From NCBI GenBank assembly GCA_921293015.1, contig OV121098.1, positions 16,020,161 through 16,084,160 on the forward strand: a stretch of DNA of 64,000 nt, read 5' to 3'. The notes beneath the pieces are model-generated. The model ran no database searches. It was not told where the DNA came from and saw nothing but the letters and a program-made list of their open reading frames with translations. The stretch comes from Phorcus lineatus (lineage: Eukaryota > Mollusca > Gastropoda > Trochida > Trochidae). Position numbers and translations under genes: made by a program. This document shows positions 46,774-59,074 of this stretch, in pieces; position 1 is the first letter of the stretch, and each line of letters starts with the position of its first letter.

Positions 46774-47755
46774 GCCTTTAAGTCGAGGATTATATTGTTA
46801 TTGTCAATTACAATTTCACAGATCATATCATTATTATGATATGCTACTTTAAACAAAAGAAAAACCTTTACGACAAATAAATAAAACTCTAGTGACGTCA
46901 CTCTATTGTTCTTGGGGGACGCCTTTTTCTAACTTAGCTTATAACGCAAGGGTATTATTTAAGTACCGCCTGGTTGAACCAGATAACTATTAACATATTT
47001 GCCCTATGCAGCAGGACAAAAACTGGTAGGAAAACTTGTACGTATACTCAAAAGAGAAGTTTGGTTTCAGGCAAAAGTCTACATATGTACTACCTATCAA
47101 ATTCCAATAGTAACCCCAATTTTATTTCCAATCTGGAAAGGCGATATCATCTTGATATCATCTTCAACCCGTGCACTTCCTACTCTTTGACATGTCAAAC
47201 CCATTTATTTGCCAAAAAGGGGTAGTGGTTATTTATCCATGAAGAAGAGATATGTTTAGGAATAAATTCAATAAATGTTTAGCAATTATAAATACACACT
47301 ACACCGTCAATGAAAGAAAGTCGCCATCAGCACAGGATTATTTTACCAAATAAACTAAAATATGCAGTCATGTTAAAGTAAATGTTTCATACATCGTTTC
47401 ATACAGATACACACTCTCTCACTATCGCTCTCAGAATATGAGAAAATAAATTCGGAGAAAGGATGAGAATTACAATTTCTTTGAGTGGCATTTAGAAGTT
47501 GGGAGGCAAATAAGTACACAATTTTTATGGATAACAACTTCTTTAATCTGATTAAATAGGTTGTTATCCATAAAAATTGTGTGCACTTTCAGATTAAAGA
47601 AGTTGTTATCCATAAAAATTGTGTGCACTTTCAGATTAAAGAAGTTGTTATCCATAAAAAGTGTGTGCACTTTGTGTACTTATGAGAATTACAATATATA
47701 TTCAAAACGCGGTCCTCTATGCTTCTCACATGATGGATCAGTTCGTCACAGTCAT
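46774..47755. other. Upstream region of gene B, duplicated at 53941-54960
   Basis: Nearly identical to the upstream region of gene C over about 1 kb. Open frames here (for example 46974-47225) occur in both copies but with different frames broken. I read them as shared non-coding sequence rather than a gene. Confidence 0.55.
47520..47675. repeat. Minisatellite, unit about 50 bp, inverted first unit
   Basis: AAGAAGTTGTTATCCATAAA and TTGTGTGCACTTTCAGATTA repeat three times. The first unit (TTTATGGATAACAACTTCTT) is inverted, so the array starts with a hairpin. Confidence 0.9.
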
Positions 47756-47906
47756 GTAAAATATAATGAAGAAATGAAGCTGAACTTCATGATGAATGTT
47801 TGACGTATATACTGACAGATGTTACAAATTACTTATGAATATGGAAAATGGTAAAAGGTGAATAAAAGTTGAGTCAATGTGTCATGGAACATTTGAAGCT
47901 TAAGCC
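47756..47906 (+). promoter_or_regulatory. Proximal promoter, peptide gene B
   Basis: It contains GAAGCTGAACTTCATG, TTTGACGTATACTGACAGATG (a TGACGT CRE-like half-site) and a TATA-like AATAAAAG at 47861, 46 bases before the ATG. All three elements are kept at the same spacing in unit C. Units A and D carry close variants. Confidence 0.6.
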
Positions 47907-50900
47907 ATGGTAACTAAGGTCAGCTTAGTTCTTCTTGTGGGCTCCTTGGCGGTCGTGGTCTCTGAGGTAAAGACTTATTTTTCTTATTTCACTCTACAAG
48001 ATTAAAAAACATGAATTTCATAATTGTTACATATAAATGGACATTTCATAGATAAGAATTACGAAAACAACGGGAAACATGTGCATAGAGTTTTTTTTAA
48101 TACATTTGTCATGACCATGCGTTCCTTTAAAGGAGCACAGAATATGTTGTTGGAATCAAATATGTCAAACTTCATAAATAGTGTTATTTCATCGACAAGT
48201 ACCGGTTGTTTTTAAAAATCAGTTATCTTAGTGCTTATAAGTTCAATATAGTGACAACAAACAGGTAAAAGTCATGATTTGTGATCGAATACCCGACAAT
48301 GGCGCATGTCAATGACTCAAACGTAATTTTGGAAACTAGTTTACAACAGACACAAAGACAAATATTGATTGGTAGTGCAAAATAGGCCATTTAACTAATA
48401 TATATTAAATTGGACGAAGAATTTCGACCTCCTAACATTTACATGGCTGTTTTTTATTTATCATTGTAAACAAGAAAATATGATAATGATTTTGGCTCTT
48501 ATTTAAGCCAAATAAAAATACATTGTGCCACTTTGATATTTATAAACGACGTTGTGACAATCTTCGAAGAATTTTTATTTGAAAATGGTCAAATAATTTG
48601 ATATATTTCTAGTCATAAGATTTAAACGTCTATTAATAAATAACGCCGCTTTCAAGGGTATTTCACATATATCACAGCTGCTAGTATTATTACAGGTAGA
48701 AAACCCGTATCACAAACGTGGCTAAGCTTTGCGGTGTATCATTGCGAGTATCGGCTGGAACTAACGAACATTGGCGATACTGCATGTTCAACAGTTCTCA
48801 ACTACAGACAAAGTTTCCGAGCCCCTGTCTGTGTTCGAACCACGAACTTTTTAATTCGAACGCGCCAACCACTATTATATCTATCCACTTTACCCAATAA
48901 TGTCATGCTTAAATCATCTTTTGGGGTTATCCTAATTTTTAAAGCCTTCTCAGTAATTTTGTTGAGGAAAAATCACTGGCTTTAGATTTTAAGGGACAAA
49001 TACCCTTAACGAATCTAATCTGACTGAAAAAGTCACATACCATGATGTTGATTTTATTACTATCATTTGTATTGCACTTTCTTCAGATAGCCAGGCCAGG
49101 TCAAAAGCCAATGTTTCTTCGTCATCACAGCAGAGGTAAAGTTTGTTTTTTTTCAAAGAAAATCGTTTATTAAAAAAAGATCAGGATATATGGTTTGAAT
49201 CAAGATGGATGTTACGACTTTGTGGCTTTGAATGAAATGGTGATTGAGCTCAATCGGGGGGGGGGGGGGGGGGGGGGGGATGGTTATTTAACCAAGATAA
49301 AAGACATGTTCAAGGCTACAAGGTCACCACAACTCACTGCTGTTCAAGGAACCGACTTCCTGCTGTGAGCACAGCCACATTTTGAACTAAGTCTCTTACC
49401 TAAGTGAATCGGTAAACCCACCCATCCGGCGAGATGAACTTCACTGATGGTGGTCATTGAGCCTTCGCAAGAACCTCGCGCCACCACAATACAATGAGAA
49501 TAAATTAAAATACAGATTTTTAGTGAAAAGATTAAACCATTTCACACAATACTCCAATAAGAAGTTTGAAATGACGAAAAGCCGTAGCTATACTGAGTTC
49601 GATTCGCAGAAATGATGTTAGTCTCTACTTTAACATTAAACAATTTATATCACTTTAGCCGTTAGGTTATTTTAGAAGGTCTTTCGTTTATCTAATTTGA
49701 ATACCTCTTTTGTTTTGATGTTTTAATTTTGTTAAATGCACATTTATTGTCATATCTTTCATATATCATCTTCTTTATAGGGTAATTTAATTAGAATAAT
49801 TTTAAGAATTTTGTCCTAGTTTATCAGGTTGATTCCCATTATTAAAAGGCATGTTTTGTATTCCTTAGCTCTTATAATATAATATTATGAGGTTTCGTTT
49901 TCCACTTACACGAAAAATGTCGAACAAAAATATTTAGTGGAGCACAGTAGTGTAGTGGTAAGCTTGCTTGCCTCTCACGCCAGAGACCCGGGTTCGAATC
50001 CCGGTGGAGACACCAAAAATTTGTGACTTGGGTCTCATCCTGTGTTGTGTCCCTGGGCAAGACACTTCATCCACTTTGCACTCAGTTCACCCAGCTGTAC
50101 AAATGGGTACCTGAACAAGGGGGAAGTACGGACCTATACGGTCGCGCGGAGCGCTTGTTAATCGGCAGCACCGAAAGTACTATCCCTCCAGGGTAATAAT
50201 ACTCATGGCGCTTTGAGCATGCTTTGTCATGGATATATGCGCGGTATAAGAATGCTATTATTATTATTATTATATTGAGGTGATAAGTTATACCCTATTA
50301 ATGCAACGTTGTCTGAGTCGATATATCCTTATCACCATTGTCACGTAACATATAAGCAAGGTATCAATCTTTATCTTTAGCTGCTTTAAAATTTGCCCGT
50401 CCAGTGCACAGGCCCTCGTATCATTTACCTTTTTTTTTTAATTTTTATTTTTTTTTTAAATGTTGTTTTTTGAACACCAACCGAATCGAATTGTAACTCT
50501 GTAAATAGTATATTATAGTGTTCTCAAAACAAATTTAATTAAACTTTTTTTTATTTGTTTAATTGTTTTTAATGATCCGAGGGCCTGTGGTCCAGTGGTC
50601 AGGCAGTTAGGGGTTTCTACTCTACTCTTCAAATTCACAGCAATGCATTAACATGTTTCTTTGTTAAATAGATATTGACAACAACATGAGTCCAGTAAAG
50701 AGGAGTTCAGAATTTCAAGGAGAATTCCAAGCAAAGGTAATTCGTGTTAATCATAATTGATCTTTATAGTGACAACGAGTATGTTTAATTAATTTTGTAT
50801 GTGGTTTAAATAAAACCAAAATACCACATGACCTTAGTTAAGTTCAAATCGCCTGAAAAAGATGCATTTTGTAATCTTAAATGCTAAAGTTTTTACATTC

Positions 50901-52233
50901 ATTTTTGTTTTATTGTAAATTTAAAAAACGGCCATATAAATGCGAAGGAGTCTAAATTCAACGTCCCATTTACATGTATGATAGATAAATTGTCTACTTA
51001 GCAATATCAACTTACATTGACCGTAGTATCTGCTACAAATAAGTTTCAGAAATTACGTTTCAGTCATTGAGGCGTGCCTTTTCCGGTTTTCGATCATAAA
51101 TCTCGACTATTTTTCTGTTTATTTGTTCTATGGTAACTGATAGACATTAAGATGTTAATTTTCAGAAACGGCAACTAATTGTCGATGAAATATCACCATT
51201 TATGAATTTCGCCATATTTGACCCCAACAAAATCCGCTGTGCCCCTTTAAGTCGGAAACTTAATTAATAAGAGTTCAAAGACGTGACGCTTTGTCAATAT
51301 CCTCAAACATACATTCAAGATGTTTTTGAAGCTTTTTTGCATACATATGATATACTGAGGTAATAATTTAGGCTTAGATATAATGAATGTTATGACGAAG
51401 ATTTGTTTTAAGTTTCTTTTAATACTAAGAGTTGACTCGCACGTTTTAAGTGACGAATTAAAAGAAAGATGTTTTAAATCCTTTGCTCATATACAATAAA
51501 GGAGAAACATATTAGAATTGTTGTTAATACCCTAACCTGCATTTAATTTTGTACATATTTGTAAAATGATAAGCAGTATGTTAATATGTCGCTTTGTCAT
51601 ATTAATGATGTTTTTGGAGTATGATACACATTAAAATGACGTTTTACAAATTTTATCCACAAAGGTTTCAAGGTTTCTTGATAATTTCTATTCGTACCTC
51701 ACCGACTTAGGAAGCAAAGACAAAAGAGCAAAATTTTATTTGCTTTATAATCAAATTTGTATAAACAAATCGGCTTGCATATATGTTTTGTTGATTTAAG
51801 AATAAGCACGGCGGAATCAGCAACAACAGGACATAATCAGACATTACGTCAGAGCATTTGTCTGTGACGTCAACGTATTGTTGACATCAGGCACCAATGA
51901 CTGCTATCAAATCTCATTGTTGTTTACTTTAATACCAATTACATGATTATTCATTGACATATTTCACCTGCAATCATATAATACATACAATTACTTTATC
52001 TTCTGTGAATTGTTTCAAAATGTTCCTAAACTATATAGTCTATTAGATATTTCTTTAATATAATTAAGAGACGGTTATATTTCTTACCAAAGTTGTTGGA
52101 GAAACAAGTTAACGTTTAGTTAAAATAAGGAAAAGATGTACCAAATTATCATTTGTACAAAATCTTCTTTCAGATAGCTAGACAGGGTGGCGGCACTCGA
52201 GATGGTGCAAGGGGTCTTCATAGAGCTGTTTAG
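47907..52233 (+). CDS. Peptide gene B: secreted, Cys-free, cationic peptide precursor, four exons
   Basis: Exons are 47907-47966, 49087-49135, 50672-50736 and 52174-52233, all with GT-AG introns and phases 0, 1 and 0 that match. The precursor has 77 residues. Residues 1-20 are a hydrophobic signal peptide (MVTK then a LVLLVGSLAVVV core). Exon 2 encodes IARPGQKPMFLRHHSR. Exon 3 encodes DIDNNMSPVKR, a dibasic processing site, then SSEFQGEFQAK. Exon 4 encodes IARQGGGTRDGARGLHRAV. Exons 2 and 4 both begin IAR and end in a basic segment, so they look like duplicates. There are no cysteines. The secretory pathway is the inferred destination, with possible furin-type cleavage at KR. The layout resembles linear antimicrobial or regulatory peptide precursors, but I do not recognise the family and the function is unknown. 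An AATAAAAA signal lies near 52285. Confidence 0.6.
48645..48890 (-). mobile_element. tRNA-derived SINE, family S1, degraded
   Basis: Minus-strand copy in the first intron of gene B. The tail (GCAGCTGTGATATATGTG), the body and a decayed head with GTGGTTCGAACACAG are recognisable. The A box is poor. Confidence 0.7.
49256..49279 (+). repeat. Poly-G run, about 24 bases
   Basis: An uninterrupted guanine run in an intron of gene B. The length in the genome may differ, because such runs are hard to sequence. Confidence 0.85.
49285..49495 (-). mobile_element. SINE family S2 fragment
   Basis: Shares CACATTTTGAACTAAGTCTCTTACC, CCCACCCATCCGGCGAG and CGCCACCAC words with the S2 copy at 33.8 kb. The tRNA head (TCATTGAGCCTTCGC) is decayed. 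Confidence 0.65.
49938..50276 (+). mobile_element. tRNA-derived SINE, family S3, with V-SINE-like body
   Basis: The head GTAGTGTAGTGGTAAGCTTGC (A box) and CCGGGTTCGAATCCCGGTGG (B box, perfect) are followed by the body (CTGGGCAAGACACTTCATCC, CCCAGCTGTACAAATGGGTACC). The tail has GGCGCTTTGAGCATGC, ATGCGCGGTATAAGAATGC and (ATT)n. It is the best-preserved SINE in the window and lies in intron 2 of gene B. The body is common in marine invertebrate SINEs. An independent tRNA gene is unlikely because the head runs directly into this body. Confidence 0.88.
50775..51230 (+). repeat. Dispersed repeat R1 in the last intron of gene B
   Basis: Nearly identical to 55745-56200 (gene C) and recognisably similar to 15055-15440, which is far from the array. 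Confidence 0.75.
51815..52050 (+). repeat. Dispersed repeat R2 in the last intron of gene B
   Basis: Inverted match to 40495-40735; the core TGACGTCAACGTATTGTTGACATCA is itself palindromic. It is missing at the corresponding place in gene C. Confidence 0.65.
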
Positions 52234-52299
52234 TTCCATCAAGACAAAAGAAATATGAATCAATAATGCGTTTAGCCCTGTTTCAAATAAAAATTTGCT

Positions 52300-53535
52300 T
52301 TGCACTACTGTTTTTTTTTGGTAAGAAGGAAATTTGGAATTAAACCAAGACAATTATTAGTGAAATCATTCAATACATTTTGAAGATTCGAAAGATGATT
52401 ATTGTTTATCTAAAACTTTTACTTGAAAGTACAAAGACAGTTCTCAAGAGAGTTAAGTCACTAAAGGGACCACAGGCCTATTTTACACGAAGTCATATAG
52501 GTTTTGGGTATACATGAGAGCACCATGATACATTATCAACATATCACTGTCAACTAGTTAGTTAGTCTTGGTTACAACACTTGACAGAAATCTATTTCTT
52601 TTTTCATAACAAGAAATAAGTATTTTGCGAGGCAGTTAATGACAAAAATATCCTTTGATGTAAATAATTGGGCCAGCTTTAATCATGAAGGATATGTTCT
52701 GAATATTCTGGCAGAATATCATTTCTCAATTTCTTATTAAAAGAGCATTCTAAAAAAATTGTATTCGTCCGTCGGTAGTTATTTGCATAAAGCCAGAAGA
52801 TGAGAGAAAAACTCTGTTACAATTGGTAATATATGCACTCTTGTCTTTATCGCAATGACATTGTATTTCATTGCTGCAATGCATCACAGGATGAATAACA
52901 ATTCTACATTGATCATAAAAAGCAACGGTTAACCTCTTTTGCCTTTGCACAAATTATTTAAAGAGCCACTCGCTGAGTTGTTGGAGTCATACATGTATAT
53001 GCCAAACGTAATGAATGGTGTCATTTGATCGCGAAGTATTGACTGTTACCAAAAAGACACATTCTAAAACTTTATTTCCGTACGGAAGAGGCCTCAGGCC
53101 TATAGTACATTTACATATATACATAAGTTATCACTTTGCACCATAGTGACATGACATATGTTTTATACTTCATTGCATTGCAGATGTACATAGCCAGATT
53201 TTGTAGTGTAATTTGATTTTTACTAATCATTATATTACAGAATTGTATAATACTTGGATGGACATAGTAGTACTGTTTAATATACTAACCCACTAGTTAT
53301 TAGCACTAGTTATTAGCATTGAAATGAGTCTCTCAGCAGCACTCATTTTCTTATAAACCAATTTACACAATTGATGAGGTAAGACGTATGTGACTCAACT
53401 AGCTCACATTCATCTACTGCAGAATGTGTTTGTTTGATATAAAATGCCAGTGTCTAAGTTCACTACAAATATTACTAATGCTGATTTGATATACCATGAT
53501 CAAGGAAACATTTCATATTCAACACCCAGACAAAC
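52300..53535. other. Non-coding spacer between genes B and C
   Basis: No supportable gene. AT-rich, with scattered short open frames and a CACTAGTTATTAG duplicated word near 53290. Confidence 0.45.
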
Positions 53536-53539
53536 GTTG

Positions 53540-53937
53540 TTGTAAATATACCATTTACAGAGGCATTGGGCCAGATTCGCCTCATTGGCGATTATTCTAG
53601 GGTAATATACCAGCTTTACGCTTCCAATAGTCAAGGGTAGGCTGATTTGGTACCTTGTGCGCAGAGAGGAGCTAGAATGGAAGCCTTATGAGGAGTAGAT
53701 TGGCAATCAGACTTGTCATCTTCTTAGTTCTGAGCTTGAATGAGAGATCAAATTTCTCAGTCGTAGGGTTAAGAAACGTTGGATTAAAGGAAGAAAATCA
53801 TTACGCAATAGGTCTTTTTCTAACGATTTTCAAAGAACCTAAATTCAACTAATACTTATGCGCGATCTCTGTTTCTTCAAATGAGAGTTTCTTTAACGAT
53901 TTTACATTTTTTTGCGACATTTGTGTAACATAATACA
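53540..53937 (+). promoter_or_regulatory. Upstream conserved block of unit C
   Basis: Same block as at 40805-41086, followed without interruption by the gene-proximal sequence. It therefore preserves the pre-insertion arrangement of unit B. Confidence 0.55.
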
Positions 53938-54687
53938 GCCTTTTAAGCCGAGGATTATATTGTTATTATCAATTACAATTACACAGATCATATCATTATT
54001 ATTATATGCTAGTTTAAACATAAAAAAAACCTTTACGACAAATAAATAAAACTCTAGTGACGTTACTCTATTGTTCTTAGGGGACGCTTTTTTCTAACTT
54101 ACCTTATAACGCAAGGGTATTATTTAAGTACCGCCTGGTTGACGCAGATAACTTTTAACATATTATCCCTATGCAGCAGGACAAAACTGGTGGGAAAACT
54201 TGTATGTATACTCTAAAGAGAAGTTTGGTTTTAGGCAAAAGTCTAAATATGTACAACCTATCAAATTTCAATAGTAACCCCAATTTAATTTCCAATCTGG
54301 AAAGGCGATATCATCTTGATATCATCTTCAACCCGTGCACTTCCTACTCCTTTACATGTCAAACCCATTTATTTGCCAGAAAGGGGTAGTGGTTATGTAT
54401 CGATGAAGAAGAGATATGTTTAGGAATAAATTCAATAAATGTTTAGCAATTATAAAGACACACCACACGTTCAGTGAAAGAAAGTCGCCATCAGCACAGG
54501 ATTATTTTACCAAATAAACTAAAATATGCAGTCATGTTAAAGTAAATGTTTCATACATCGTTTCATACAGATACACACTCTCTCACTCTCGCTCTCAGAA
54601 TATGAGAAAATAAATTCGGAGAAAGGATGAGGACTACAATTTCTTTGAGTGGCATTTAGAAGTTGGGAGGCAAATAAGTACAAAATT

Positions 54688-54882
54688 TTTATGGATAACA
54701 ACTTCTTTAATCTGATTAAATAGGTTGTTATCCATAAAAATTGTGTGCACTTTCAGATTAAAGAAGTTGTTATCCATAAAAATTGTGTGCACTTTCAGAT
54801 TAAAGAAGTTGTTATCCATCAAAATTGTGTGCACTTTCAGATTAAAGAAGTTGTTATCCATAAAAATCGTGTACTTATGAGA
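54688..54882. repeat. Minisatellite, unit about 50 bp, four units
   Basis: Same unit and inverted start as at 47520-47675 upstream of gene B, but with one more unit. Confidence 0.9.
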
Positions 54883-54961
54883 ATTACAATATATATTCAA
54901 AATGCGGTTTTCGTCCTCTATGCTTCGTCTCACATGATGATGGATCAGTTAGTCACAGTCA

Positions 54962-55112
54962 TGTAAAATATAATGAAGAAATGAAGCTGAACTTCATGAT
55001 GAATGTTTGACGTACATACTGACAGATGTTACAAATTACTTATGAATATGGAAAATGGTAAAAATGAATAAAAGCAGAGTCAATGTGTCCTGGAACATTT
55101 GATGCTAAAGCC
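54962..55112 (+). promoter_or_regulatory. Proximal promoter, peptide gene C
   Basis: GAAGCTGAACTTCATG, TTTGACGTACATACTGACAG and AATAAAAGCAGAG; the TATA-like box starts at 55067, 46 bases before the ATG. Confidence 0.6.
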
Positions 55113-56959
55113 ATGGTAACTAAGATCATCTTAGTTCTTCTTGTAGGCTCCCTGGCGGTCGTGGTCTCTGAGGTAAAGACTTATTTCCCTTATTTCACTC
55201 TACAAGATTAAAAAACATGAGTTTCATAATTGTTACTTATAGATGGATATTTCATAGATAAGAATTACGAAAACAACGGGAAACATGTGAATATATTTCT
55301 TTTATATATTTGTCATGACAATGCGTTTCTTTAAAGGAGCACAGAGTATGTTTTTGGAGTCAAATATGTCAAACTCCATAAATAGTGTTATTTCATCGAC
55401 AAGTACCGGTTGTTTTTAAAAATCAGTATCTTAGTGCTTATAAGTTCAATATAGTGACAACAAACAGGTAATAGTCAATGACTCAAACGTAATTTTGGAA
55501 ACTAGTTTACAACAGACACAAAGACAAATATTGATTGGTAGTGCAAAATAGGCCATTTAACTAGAATTTCGACCTCCTAACATTTACATGGCTGTTTTTT
55601 TATTTATCATTGTAAACAAGAAAATACAGACATTGACAACAGACATTGACAACATCATGACTCCAGTAAAAAGGAGTTCAGACTTTCAAGTAGAATTCCA
55701 AACAAAGGTAATTCGTGTAAATCATAATTGATCTTTAAAGTTACACAGATTATGTTTCATTAATTTTTGTATGTGGCTGAAATAAAGCCAAAATATCACG
55801 TGACCTGAGTTAAGATCAAATCGCCTTAAAATTTTGCATTTTGCTGTCTTGAATGCTAACATTTTTATTGTAAATTTAAAAAACGGCCATATAAATGCGA
55901 AGGAGTCTAAATTCAACGTCCCATTTACATGTATGATAGATAAATTGTCTACTTAGCAATATCAACTTACATTGACCGTAGTATCTGCTACAAATAAGTT
56001 TCAGAAATTACGTTTCAGTCATTGAGGCGTGCCTTTTCCGGTTTTCGATCATAAATCTCGACTATTTTTCTGTTTATTGTTACTAAGGTAACTGATAGAC
56101 ATTAAGATGTTAATTTTCAGAAACGGCAACTAATTGTCGATGAAATATCACCATTTATGAATTTCGCCATATTTGACCCAAACAAAATCCGCTGTGCCCC
56201 TTTAAGTAGGAAACTTAATTAATAAGAGTTCAAAGACGTGACGCTTTGGCAATATCCCCAAACATACATTCAAGATGTTTTTGAAGCTTTTTTGCATATA
56301 TATGATATACTGAGGTAATAATTTAGGCTTAGATATAATGAATGTTATGACGAAGATTTGTGTCAAGTTTGTTTCAATACTAAGAGTTGACTCAAGTTTT
56401 TTGTGATGAATGAAACGAAAGATATTTTAAATCCTATGCAATACTAAACAACAGTAAATAGAATGATATTGTCATTGTTAATAATATCCTAACCAAATTT
56501 TTTACATATTTGAAAAATGATAAGCAATAGTTAATATGTTGCTTTGTCATATAACTGATGTTTTTGGAGAAAGATAGACATTGAATGACGTTTCACTACA
56601 TTTATCCACAAAGTTTACAAGATCCAGCGTTTGTTACTCTAAAAAATATTTATTAGTAAATTCAGTAAAGAGAATTCAATAACAACCCAGGAAAACGCAA
56701 ATGCATATAGTATAAAGGCTAAAAACCTTGTGCAAGTTCAATAAAACGTTTAATTTATTGTTTAGTAAACGTTACCCACCCTTTACGAGTTTCATCTATA
56801 TAATTTAACAAACACACAAACGCACACACACGCATACAAACGCGAGCGCTCTTACACACTTCATATCATTTGTATTCTTTCTTCTTTCAGTTAGCTGGAC
56901 AAGGCCGAGGCGGTAGAGGTGGTCGAGGAGGTGGAAATCTTCATACCAGAGCTGTATAA
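55113..56959 (+). CDS. Peptide gene C: secreted, Gly/Arg-rich, Cys-free peptide precursor, three exons
   Basis: Exons are 55113-55172, 55630-55707 and 56891-56959, GT-AG introns, all phase 0. The precursor has 68 residues. The signal peptide is MVTKIILVLLVGSLAVVVSE. The second exon gives TLTTDIDNIMTPVKR, with the dibasic site, then SSDFQVEFQTK. The last exon gives LAGQ followed by GRGGRGGRGGG, then NLHTRAV and stop. It is a close duplicate of gene B upstream and in the introns, but lacks B's exon 2. Intron 1 of B from about 48481 to 50660 is deleted here. The junction supplies a new CAG acceptor and 12 extra coding bases that restore the frame. RGG-type repeats can bind nucleic acids or be Arg-modified in other proteins; in a secreted peptide a cationic membrane-active role is also possible. 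No family is recognised. Confidence 0.62.
55745..56200 (+). repeat. Dispersed repeat R1 in the last intron of gene C
   Basis: Copy of 50775-51230, carried along by the duplication of the unit. Confidence 0.75.
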
Positions 56960-58055
56960 TGCTATCAAGTCAAAAGAAAAAACATTCATGATGCTTTTAG
57001 CTCGAACTATAAAAAAAAATTGCATACAAATCTAGCTTTTGTAGTGGTATGAGATGAAATTTTGCGATAAAATAATTTCAGACAGGTGTTACGAATGAAT
57101 TTGGAATAGGAAAATGTCCCCAGTCAAACCAGCAAAATATAACAAGACAATTGTATATTAATTACAATTTAATCAAACAAATAATAAAGTGTTAAAGGTA
57201 ACAATATTAAGCTAATAAAAGCTATAATACAATATCAAATGAGTCACACTTATTAGCTAACTAAATATATTCACCAGTCTTTATTAATCACACAGTTGAT
57301 GAATGTAGAAAACAGTCAGTGGGTCTTGATAGGAGATAGATGAATCCGGCTTGTAAAGGTATCCAAAATGAGTGGCACGGTAGATAATTGCAAAGTTCAT
57401 TGTAAGAAGCAAGATGAGTAAGAGTTCTAATGCCGGCCTTAGATAGGTTAGATACCTTCCAGAATGATCTTTAAAGTTCCACGACAAACTCCAATCAGAA
57501 GTATCCAACTCAAGCAATCAAGAAATAGATAAAACATTTTTAGAATAGATGATTCTAGATACAGCCAGCTAATCAAAATAATATATATATTCTACACTAC
57601 TTTAAACAGTGATTTTCAAAAACAAAAATCAAACAAATAATCCGTGAATATTGTGACAAATTATTAAGCTGTGACACATGCAAAAGTATGAATCCTCAAC
57701 ATCTCAAATACACATCTGCAAAACAACTTCACTCTGCTTTGGAGAAGTTAATATATAGTATGACTCAACGACGTGTCAGATGGTCAGGTTTTCGACCAAT
57801 GTAGTAATTTCTATTCTGTATTGCCAACGTACTGAATCAATTAGATTAAAATGGTAGCAAGCTCATTTTCTGGAACAGTTTTTGAAGCTTGGCTCCTGCG
57901 ACTACAACAGCTCAAAGCGTGTTTCTTTCAAAATTTAGTTTAATTCAGATGAAGGCTACGCTTATACTCAAAAGTGAGATTGTTTTTATATTCAATGCAA
58001 ACCATGGCTTTGTAACAGATTCCGAGGCTGTGTAGGTTTACCATGATCAGGATAT
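56960..58055. other. Non-coding spacer between genes C and D
   Basis: No supportable gene. The 77-codon minus-strand frame at 57284-57517 has no motif and is not found in other units. Confidence 0.45.
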
Positions 58056-59074
58056 CCTTTCCTTTCCAACACACATGGACAGACAAACGTATGTATAAAT
58101 ATCCAATGTGCAGTGTCACTGTACATGTACATGTACCTGCTAAATACAATCGTTTGATTACTCAGGGGTAATAAATCAGCTTTACACTTCTATTAGTTAA
58201 GGAAAGTATGAACAAGTTCCCTGTTGGCAGTCAGGAAGTACAATGGAAGAATTGCCGCGAAGAAAAGTACAAAAGAAGAAAATTGGCGAATCATACTTGG
58301 GCAGAAAACTTGCTGGAAATGAGAGAACAAATTTGGTCAGTCATCAACTGGTAATGATGTAAGCTGGGGAAAAAATCAAGAAAAAGTTTAATTTCTGATA
58401 AATTTCATTCTCCATAGCTGAAATATTATCTAAATATGATAGGCCTCTAATTCAACGAGAGAGATTATGATTTCTTGTGTTGTTTAACGACGTGCAGGAG
58501 ATCTGTATTTTTAACTAAAATTTCACTCAACCTTTTCCTACCTGACCCAGCTGTTTCTCGAATGTATTTAACACTATTCTGTAAAAAGTTATGGCGTCTC
58601 TCTACTATTTCACCTCACTTTAATGGTTTCCTGTAAAACAAAGTCAAGGAAAAAGATAAATGTCACAAGATTACTCAACCATGATAGACCAATACTTCTC
58701 AATATTTCAAATTTTGAAATTTTGATTTAAATCAAATTGGTCTCTACCCTGAGTTGAAAAAAAGCCTCTTAAAGTATGATTCTATATTAATCTGCAGCAA
58801 ACTCACATTATCAAAGAATAAAAATTATTTTCCTGACGAAAAAACTAGTTTTTAAAGATTATAAGGCAATTAAACCATACAAAGGGCTACGTCAAGAAAA
58901 ATGTACAGGTGTTCCATAATTCTAAGGTTTAAACTGTAATCTATTGAAAACAGAAGCTTTAATCAAAATGTCCAGCGGATTAAAGTTCAGAGAGTTGATC
59001 ACGAATGTGATATTACATTCAAAAGCCGCATTGTGGTGATCAAGATCGACATAGGCATAAACATAAAAATTTAT

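Noticed and set aside
46974-47225. Open frame upstream of gene B, also present upstream of gene C (54171-54389)
   Set aside because: Conservation follows from the recent duplication; the two copies differ in length and frame and have no motif.
49950-50015. Possible tRNA gene with a perfect B box
   Set aside because: It runs directly into a V-SINE-like body and ATT tail, so it is the head of a SINE.
54634-54966. Repetitive HxIFMDNNFFNLKV and HFQIKEVVIH open frames
   Set aside because: Both are translations of the 50-base minisatellite on opposite strands.
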